Below are positions 58,876 to 64,000 of a DNA stretch of 64,000 nucleotides, in pieces; position 1 is the first letter of the stretch, and each line of letters starts with the position of its first letter. Under the pieces are notes generated by a model. The model did no database searches, was not told the DNA's origin, and was given only the letters and a program-made list of their open reading frames with translations. The position numbers were made by a program, and so were the translations under genes. Source of the DNA: Sphingomonas aurantiaca (GTDB taxonomy: Bacteria; Pseudomonadota; Alphaproteobacteria; Sphingomonadales; Sphingomonadaceae); the NCBI RefSeq assembly GCF_003050705.1, contig NZ_QAOG01000008.1:62001-126000 (forward strand), in the 5' to 3' direction.

Positions 58876-60518
58876 AATTACCGCCAGACGTCACCCAGGC
58901 CGATTTCGCGGCCGCGCTCAAGGCGTTCGCCGCGATCGTCGGCAGCGAATGGCTGTTCACCAGCGACGAGGATCTCGAACTCTACCGCGATTCCTATTCG
59001 ATCCTTTGGGACGAGACCGCCGAGCCGACCGCCTCCGCCGCGGTCGCGCCCGATACGTCGGAACAGGTCGTCGAGCTCGTCAAGATCGCCAACCGCTACA
59101 AGACTCCGATCTACCCGATCTCGACCGGCAAGAACCTGGGCTATGGCGGCGCGGCCCCCGCGGTCGCGGGCAGTGTCGTACTCGATCTGAAGCGGATGAA
59201 CCGGATCGTCGAGATCAACGAGCGCAACGCCTATGTCGTCGTCGAGCCCGGCGTCAGCTATTTTGATCTCTACGCCTACATCCAGGATAAGGGCCTGAAG
59301 CTGTGGATCGATTGTCCCAGCCCGGGCTGGGGCAGCCTGATCGGCAATGCGCTCGATGGCGGCGTCGGCGTCACGCTGGCCTCCTACCGCAGCCATTTCG
59401 ACGCGCAGTGCGGCATTGAGGTCGTGCTGCCCGACGGCCGGATGATGCGTACGGGCATGGGCGCGATGCCCAACGCGAAGACCTGGCAGCAATTCCGCCC
59501 CGGGTTCGGCCCGCGCATCGATGGCCTGTTCAAGCAATCGAACTTCGGCGTGGTCACCAAGATGGGTTTCTGGCTGATGTCCGCGCCGGAGAATTTCGCG
59601 ACCGGCGTCGTCACCGTCCCCAAATTCCACGACCTGATCCCGCTCGTCGACACCATCGGCCGGCTCGAGCAGAGCAAGATTGTCCAGGGCCTCTGGACCC
59701 TGTCGAGCCCGACCACCGGCGTTCGCGGCGACGCGGCGCACATCATCGGCGGCGTGCCCCCGCAGGTCGATCCGCGGATCACCGCGGTGATGAACGACCC
59801 GGCGGGCGCCGACATGACCAAGCTCGACATCGCGGCACAGGCCGCCGGCGTGCCGTTCTGGGCGTGCGAGTTCAACCTGTACGGGCCGGCCAAGCTGATC
59901 GCGGCGCAGTGGGAGTGCATCTGCGACGCGATCCGCACGATCCCCGGCGCGCAGTTCAAGCTGAACGCGATTCGGCCGTTGCCGCTGCCCGCCGCGGAAT
60001 TGGCGCCGCTGTTCGATACCGGCCCGTTCGGCATCCCGTCGCTGCGCACCTTCAGCATGGGGCCGATGATCTCGTACGAAGGCGAGGACGTCGTCGGCCA
60101 TGTCTTCTTCTCGCCGGTCATCCCGCGGACGGGCGAAGCCGCGATCGAGGCGATGGACGTGTTCGCCAAGCTCGGACGGAAGTACAAGCTCCCCTCCCCG
60201 CCGCTGCAATTTCCCTCGTCGATCTTCGAGCGCGCGTTCCTGTTCGCGATGGGCCTGCCGGTCACGCGGTCGGCCACGGTCAACGCGAAGGTCCGCGACG
60301 TCGTCCGCGAACTGATCGCGGTGTCGGCCGAGCATGGCTGGGGCGAATACCGCACCGCACCGGCCTTCTACGACACGGTCATGGAGACCTATTCGTACAA
60401 TGACCATGCGCTGCGCGACTTTCTCGAGACGCTGAAGGACGCGGTCGATCCCAACGGAATCATGTCCGTCGGCCGCTACGGCATCCGGCCGCGCGCAGCG
60501 AGAAAGGCCAAAGCATGA
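58872..60518 (+). CDS. FAD-linked 4-phenol oxidase (vanillyl-alcohol oxidase/p-cresol methylhydroxylase family)
   Basis: The start at 58872 (MKLPPDVTQA) overlaps the previous stop; a longer frame to 58641 is not real. The 548-residue protein has the PP-loop FAD domain (IYPISTGKNLGYGGAAP, about 79-95; PSPGWGSLIGNALDGGVG) and a C-terminal cap ending GRYGIRP. His410 in GHVFFSPV falls where vanillyl-alcohol oxidase has its FAD-linking His422. It has no signal peptide. With the cytochrome subunit it should hydroxylate or dehydrogenate the para side chain of a phenol such as a cresol, eugenol or lignan-like compound. Confidence 0.87.
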   Translation: MKLPPDVTQADFAAALKAFAAIVGSEWLFTSDEDLELYRDSYSILWDETAEPTASAAVAPDTSEQVVELVKIANRYKTPIYPISTGKNLGYGGAAPAVAGSVVLDLKRMNRIVEINERNAYVVVEPGVSYFDLYAYIQDKGLKLWIDCPSPGWGSLIGNALDGGVGVTLASYRSHFDAQCGIEVVLPDGRMMRTGMGAMPNAKTWQQFRPGFGPRIDGLFKQSNFGVVTKMGFWLMSAPENFATGVVTVPKFHDLIPLVDTIGRLEQSKIVQGLWTLSSPTTGVRGDAAHIIGGVPPQVDPRITAVMNDPAGADMTKLDIAAQAAGVPFWACEFNLYGPAKLIAAQWECICDAIRTIPGAQFKLNAIRPLPLPAAELAPLFDTGPFGIPSLRTFSMGPMISYEGEDVVGHVFFSPVIPRTGEAAIEAMDVFAKLGRKYKLPSPPLQFPSSIFERAFLFAMGLPVTRSATVNAKVRDVVRELIAVSAEHGWGEYRTAPAFYDTVMETYSYNDHALRDFLETLKDAVDPNGIMSVGRYGIRPRAARKAKA

Positions 60519-60561
60519 CTTCTCCCGCCTTCGTTCCCCCACTTTCGATGACGAGACCATC

Positions 60562-61029
60562 ATGACCGACACACCACGAACCCGCGTGCGAACTTGGGGG
60601 CTCGCGATCGTCGCGCTGGCGACGGCCTTTGCCCAGACCGCCGATGCGCATCATTCGTTCGGCAAGTTCGACATGGGCAAGCTGACGACGCTGACGGGCA
60701 CGGTCCGCGAATTCACCTGGGCCAACCCCCACACCTGGCTGATCGTCATCGTCAAGAAGGCCAATGGCACGACCGAGCAATGGGCGCTGGTCGGATCGAG
60801 CCCCAACATGATGAGCCGCTGGGGCTGGAACGCCAGCGACATCAAGGTCGGCGACAAGGTGACGGTCGACGTCCACCCGGGCCGCGACGGCACCGCGATC
60901 GGCGCGATGCAGACGGTGTTCACCGCCCGGGGCAAAGTCCTGGGCGACCCGGCCGGCTCGACCGGACAGGCGCTCGCCGGCGGCCCCAGCCAGGTACCGA
61001 CCAAACCGCAGGGACAACCCTATAAATGA
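60562..61029 (+). CDS. DUF6152-family secreted protein, module 3
   Basis: A 155-residue protein. The signal peptide ends ADA, leaving HHSFGKFDM as the mature start (His30-His31). GTVREFTW, NPHTW (His57) and VGDKVTVDVHPGRDG complete the DUF6152 domain. It follows the flavin oxidase by 43 bp and overlaps the next gene by ATGA. The tail is Gly/Pro-rich. It is closely related in motif content to the products at 25811 and 36886. Function unknown. Confidence 0.82.
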   Translation: MTDTPRTRVRTWGLAIVALATAFAQTADAHHSFGKFDMGKLTTLTGTVREFTWANPHTWLIVIVKKANGTTEQWALVGSSPNMMSRWGWNASDIKVGDKVTVDVHPGRDGTAIGAMQTVFTARGKVLGDPAGSTGQALAGGPSQVPTKPQGQPYK

Positions 61030-61910
61030 CCCATATTCCAGCGTTTCGCATGAAGACTCCGGTGCTCCGTGCGCTGTGCGGCGGGCTGTCCGCGATGGCG
61101 GCCCTGACGCTCGCGGTCGATGCCGGCCAGGCCCAGCAGACGACCGAGACGCCGACCGCGCCCAAATCGGCTGCCGAGCAGGCCAAGGCGTGGCAGGACA
61201 TCGCGAGCCGCCCGGATTTCTGGCAGGGTACATGGCAGTCGATCGCGCCGATCGCGGACAATTTCACGATCCCGCCCGACTATACGCCCTCGGCGCTGGC
61301 CTATATCAAGGCGTATAAACCCGCCGAGGACAGCCCGTTCACCAACTGCAAGCCGCTGGGCATGCCGTTCGTGCAGAATATCGGCGGAATGCCGATGAAG
61401 TTCTTCCAGTCCCCCGGCATGATCGCGCTCTATATCGAGACGTCGGGGATGACCCGATTCATCCATACCGACGGCCGCAAGCACAGCGAGGAACCCAATC
61501 CTGCGTATCTGGGCGAATCGATCGGTCGGTGGGAAGGCGATACGCTGGTCGTCGATACGACCGGTCTCGCGGCGGACACGGTGTTCCAGATGGGCCGGCT
61601 GAGCGAAAAACTGCGCCCGCAAGGCGATCACTCGCCGGTGTCGGGCGTGATCTTCGGGCCGCACGGCCCCAATTTGCGGCTAGTCGAACGCATCCGCCTA
61701 ATCGATTTCAACACGCTCGAAATCCAGACCACGCTGTACGACGATACCGTCTTCAAGAAGCCCTATGCGCTGGAGCCGCGCAAGTTCATCCGCGGGATCG
61801 AGCGGCGCAACGAGCCGCAGGAATGGGCCTGCACCGATAACCGCGACTATCTCGATCCGACGACGGGCAAGCTCGAGCTGAACGTCAAGGACAAGGCGCA
61901 GAGTCGCTGA
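61026..61910 (+). CDS. Periplasmic protein with Cys pair and GRWEGDTLVV motif, module 3
   Basis: A 294-residue protein; the ATG overlaps the DUF6152 stop, though the in-frame ATG eight codons later (MKTPVLRALC) gives a more typical signal peptide. Family features are DFWQGTW (about 64-70), Cys108 in CKPLGMP, SIGRWEGDTLVVDTTG in the middle, GPHGPNLRLVERI and a final Cys in EWACTDN. It is most like the protein at 24840. Unlike modules 1 and 2 no SnoaL gene follows; a pseudoazurin gene takes that place. Confidence 0.72.
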   Translation: MTHIPAFRMKTPVLRALCGGLSAMAALTLAVDAGQAQQTTETPTAPKSAAEQAKAWQDIASRPDFWQGTWQSIAPIADNFTIPPDYTPSALAYIKAYKPAEDSPFTNCKPLGMPFVQNIGGMPMKFFQSPGMIALYIETSGMTRFIHTDGRKHSEEPNPAYLGESIGRWEGDTLVVDTTGLAADTVFQMGRLSEKLRPQGDHSPVSGVIFGPHGPNLRLVERIRLIDFNTLEIQTTLYDDTVFKKPYALEPRKFIRGIERRNEPQEWACTDNRDYLDPTTGKLELNVKDKAQSR

Positions 61911-61995
61911 GCCACGCAGCGTCGGCGGCCCGGATCGCGGTCCCGACCTGCCCTGTTTCGCCAGAATCGCCCGTGACCTGTGTTGGAGTATGACG

Positions 61996-62445
61996 ATGCG
62001 TAGACTTTCCGCGGTGCCGATCCTTGCCCTCGCGACGATCTGTTCGACCGTTGCCGCTCCGGCGGTCGCGAAGGAGGTGGTCGTCCATATGCGCAACCAG
62101 GGTGCGGCCGGCGTGATGGTGTTCGAACCCGCCTTCGTGAAGGCGATGCCCGGCGACACGGTCCGCTTCCTGCCGACCGACCCCGGCCACAATGCAGAGA
62201 CGATCCCGACGATGCTACCGGCCGGCGTCGCCTCGTCGAAGGGAGCGGTCAACACGGAGTTCGTGCTGAAGGTCTCTTCCCCCGGCCTGTACGGCATCAA
62301 GTGCCAGCCGCATTACGCGATGGGGATGATCGCGCTGGTCCAGGTCGGTGACGGGCCCTCCCCCAATCTGGCGGCCGCCAAGGCGGCGAAGCTCCCCCCG
62401 TTCGCGGCCAAGCGGATGACGCCGTTGCTCGCTCAGGCGAGATAG
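61996..62445 (+). CDS. Pseudoazurin-type blue copper protein
   Basis: The start at 61996 is spaced 7 bases from GGAG; the in-frame ATG at 61990 is too close. The 149-residue protein has a signal peptide (to APAVA) and a cupredoxin domain. Type 1 copper ligands are His65 (GHNAE), Cys103 and His106 (IKCQPHY) and Met111, with the spacing of pseudoazurin. It is an electron carrier in the periplasm and a plausible acceptor for the flavocytochrome encoded upstream. It ends with an extra Lys/Ala-rich tail typical of pseudoazurins. Confidence 0.9.
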   Translation: MRRLSAVPILALATICSTVAAPAVAKEVVVHMRNQGAAGVMVFEPAFVKAMPGDTVRFLPTDPGHNAETIPTMLPAGVASSKGAVNTEFVLKVSSPGLYGIKCQPHYAMGMIALVQVGDGPSPNLAAAKAAKLPPFAAKRMTPLLAQAR

Positions 62446-62497
62446 TGCGTAACGGGGGCGTGCGCGTTGTAGCCGCACGATCAGGGGGAGACGACCT

Positions 62498-62791
62498 ATG
62501 GCGACCGTAAAGATCATGGCGATGCTCCGCGCGCGCTCGGGCAGGACCGACGATCTCGCCGCGCTGCTCGACGGCATGCTCGGTCCCAGCCGGGCGGAGC
62601 CGGGCAATCTTCGCTATGACCTGTGGCGGGATCGCGACGATCCCGATGTGTTCGCGCTCGACGAGCTGTACGTCGACTTCGACGCCGTGACCGCGCATCG
62701 CGCCACGCCGCATTTCCAGCGCTACCTCGCGGCGATCAACGAGCTTGCCGAGCGCAGCGCGGTCGTGCTCGATCCCGTCGCGGTCGCCTGA
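62498..62791 (+). CDS. ABM-domain (antibiotic biosynthesis monooxygenase-like) protein
   Basis: A 97-residue protein starting after GGGGGAG. It has the dimeric alpha+beta barrel signature: VKIMAMLRARSGRTDDLAALL, RAEPGNLRYDLWRD and HRATPHFQRYLA. Members include quinol monooxygenases (YgiN type) and small cofactor-free oxygenases. It ends the + strand cluster. A role in handling a quinone or phenolic product is possible. Confidence 0.85.
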   Translation: MATVKIMAMLRARSGRTDDLAALLDGMLGPSRAEPGNLRYDLWRDRDDPDVFALDELYVDFDAVTAHRATPHFQRYLAAINELAERSAVVLDPVAVA

Positions 62792-62828
62792 TCCAACCGA
62801 CAGTGTACCAAACGCGCGCGCCGCGCGA

Positions 62829-62857
62829 CCGTTACAAACGCTTACCTTTGTTTACCC
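62829..62857 (+). promoter_or_regulatory. TTAC direct repeats upstream of the small ORF and RND gene
   Basis: Three TTAC-containing units, CGTTAC, CTTACC and TTTACC, start about 11 and 10-11 bases apart. The arrangement is like that at 54747-54765 and suits an OmpR-type response regulator. It lies about 65-90 bp before the 77-residue ORF that precedes the efflux gene. Confidence 0.4.
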
Positions 62858-62895
62858 GGCGAGCATGTTTGGCGGAAGGCGTAGGGCCTAGCTCG

Positions 62896-62918
62896 GGAGG
62901 ACCATAGAAAGGTCCTCC
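62896..62918 (+). promoter_or_regulatory. Hairpin that would hide the ribosome site of the 77-residue ORF
   Basis: GGAGGACC (62896-62903), the only Shine-Dalgarno-like sequence, pairs perfectly with GGTCCTCC (62911-62918), which ends 2 bases before the ATG. The loop is ATAGAAA. Opening of the stem would be needed for translation, so it may be a translational switch. Confidence 0.5.
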
Positions 62919-62920
62919 TC

Positions 62921-63154
62921 ATGATCGCACTCGAACTGGCCGCCGCCCTGCTGGGCATGGCCGCCGCGCCCCAATATATCGAACCCGACCGCTATTCGGC
63001 GATCGTCCGCCCCGCCACGCGCGCCAAGACGGACCAGCGCCAGACCCGCAACCGCGCGCCGGTCGCGGGCTGCGGCAAGACCCACAAGGGCTACGATGCC
63101 CGCACCGGCACGTATCGCGACGCCCGCGGCAAGCGCCAGCACTGCCCGCGCTGA
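62921..63154 (+). CDS. Small basic secreted protein of unknown function
   Basis: A 77-residue protein with a short hydrophobic start (MIALELAAALLGMAAA), probably a signal peptide, and a strongly basic mature part with two cysteines (CGKTHKGYDARTGTYRD and HCPR at the end). I do not recognise it. The ATG lies behind a hairpin that covers its ribosome site. The efflux adaptor gene starts 13 bp after its stop, so this may be a leader ORF for the RND operon. Confidence 0.5.
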   Translation: MIALELAAALLGMAAAPQYIEPDRYSAIVRPATRAKTDQRQTRNRAPVAGCGKTHKGYDARTGTYRDARGKRQHCPR

Positions 63155-63167
63155 GCCGGCCGTGACC

Positions 63168-64000
63168 ATGATCCCGTCGACCGCGCGCGTGACCGCGACG
63201 CTCCTGCTGACCGTGGCGCTTGCCGGCTGTGGCACGTCCAAGGACGCGATGCCCAAAATGCCACCGTCCGAGGTCGGCGTGGTCACGCTGGCGACGCAGC
63301 CGGTCACGACCACGACCGAGCTGACCGGCCGTACGACGGCCACCGTGACATCGGAGGTCCGTCCGCAGGTCGACGGGATCATCAAGGCGCGGTTGTTTAC
63401 CGAGGGCACGCTGGTCCGGGCTGGCCAGCCCTTGTACCAGATCGACCCCCGCCTGTACCGGGCGACGCGTGACGAGGTCGCCGCGCAGCTGGCGAGCGCG
63501 CAGGCGTCCGCCGCCACCGCGCAGGCCAAGGTGAAGCGATATGGTCGGCTGCAGAGCGCCGACGCGGTCGCGCGGCAGGACGTCGACGATGCCGTGGCGA
63601 CATCGCGTCAGGCCAGCGCCAGCATCGCACAATATCGCGCCACCCTGCGCACCGCGAACGTCAATCTCGGCTTCACGCGAGTCTATGCGCCGATTTCGGG
63701 GCGGATCGGCCGATCGACCTACACGCAGGGCGCGCTCGTCACTGCGGCGCAGACCACGGCACTGGCGACGATCTCGCAGCTCGATCCGATCTTCGTCGAC
63801 ATCCAGCAATCGAGCAGCGCGCTGTATGATCTGCGGCAGAGCCTGGCGACCGGCGAAGCGCTGCCGGCCAGCACGACCGTGCGCCTGTCGCTGGAAAATG
63901 GTCGCAGCTACCCGCAGACCGGCACGATCCAGTTCGGCGAGGCGGTCGTCGATACCACCACCGGCACCGTGACGCTGCGCGCGCGGTTCGCCAATCCGAA
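63168..64000 (+). CDS. RND efflux periplasmic adaptor (membrane fusion protein), partial
   Basis: The frame starts at 63168 (MIPSTARVTA) and runs off the window after 277 codons. It has a lipoprotein signal with lipobox LAGC (Cys about residue 21), the first half of the lipoyl domain (VRPQVDGIIKARLFTEGTLV), a helical hairpin rich in Ala and Gln (AAQLASAQASAATAQAKVKR) and the second lipoyl half (VYAPISGRIGRS). This matches AcrA/MexA adaptors. The inner-membrane RND pump gene should follow outside the window. Confidence 0.92.
   Translation, partial: MIPSTARVTATLLLTVALAGCGTSKDAMPKMPPSEVGVVTLATQPVTTTTELTGRTTATVTSEVRPQVDGIIKARLFTEGTLVRAGQPLYQIDPRLYRATRDEVAAQLASAQASAATAQAKVKRYGRLQSADAVARQDVDDAVATSRQASASIAQYRATLRTANVNLGFTRVYAPISGRIGRSTYTQGALVTAAQTTALATISQLDPIFVDIQQSSSALYDLRQSLATGEALPASTTVRLSLENGRSYPQTGTIQFGEAVVDTTTGTVTLRARFANP

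Noticed and set aside
58878..60572. A 564-codon minus-strand frame opposite the flavin oxidase
   Set aside because: Its sequence is Arg/Asp-rich shadow coding of a gene with clear FAD-binding motifs on the + strand.

Overview
The window looks like chromosomal DNA of a sphingomonad (Sphingomonadaceae, Alphaproteobacteria). It is GC-rich, packed with overlapping genes joined by ATGA junctions, and carries four intact TonB-dependent receptor genes (one of them with a DUF3649/PepSY/DUF3325 partner set), a giant autotransporter, DUF6152 proteins and a broad set of aromatic-catabolism enzymes. The genus call is inference from gene content. I see no rRNA, tRNA, CRISPR array, transposase or phage gene.

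Layout. 1-4031: the end of a BatA/DUF4175-type membrane cluster on the + strand. 4044-8498 (-): siderophore-type receptor, DUF3649, PepSY reductase and DUF3325 in one overlapping operon. 8634-12379 (-): SMC-like ATPase and SbcD-like nuclease pair. 12539-19744 (-): a 2401-residue autotransporter. 20097-20852 (-): a lipoprotein with a tandem repeat. 20853-21769: no convincing gene. 21770-24061 (+): a second TonB receptor, separated from the next operon by two facing terminators.

24261-47670 is a catabolic island of short operons. It holds two fumarylacetoacetate-hydrolase-family enzymes, a histidinol-dehydrogenase homologue, two SDRs, an MFS carrier, an extradiol-type dioxygenase, an acetoacetate-decarboxylase-family enzyme, an MhpA-like flavin monooxygenase, a salicylaldehyde/vanillin-type aldehyde dehydrogenase, several SnoaL-like proteins, a GntR and a TetR regulator, a YceI protein and a cytochrome b561. 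Together they suggest ring hydroxylation, meta cleavage, hydrolysis and side-chain oxidation of a phenolic compound; the substrate cannot be read from the sequence. Two sets of shared cis-elements tie the island together: a 37-bp promoter/operator element at four places and a CACCTAACTCG element at three places.

47760-62791 couples outer-membrane uptake (TonB receptor, PepSY, HupE/UreJ protein, membrane-anchored cytochrome) with a divergent + strand cluster: diheme cytochrome c, parvulin isomerase, second HupE/UreJ, a 4-alkylphenol-oxidase-type flavocytochrome, DUF6152 module, pseudoazurin and ABM protein. A membrane-anchored winged-helix regulator lies between them. The window ends in a truncated RND efflux adaptor gene.

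The most novel-looking feature is a secreted module present three times: a DUF6152 protein, then one or two periplasmic proteins sharing two conserved cysteines and a GHWEGDTLVV-like motif, and in two of three cases a SnoaL-like protein. All three DUF6152 proteins are predicted to begin His-His-Ser after signal cleavage, which suggests metal binding. A second notable feature is a 372-bp direct duplication that has fused a small membrane protein to the tail of a TonB receptor.
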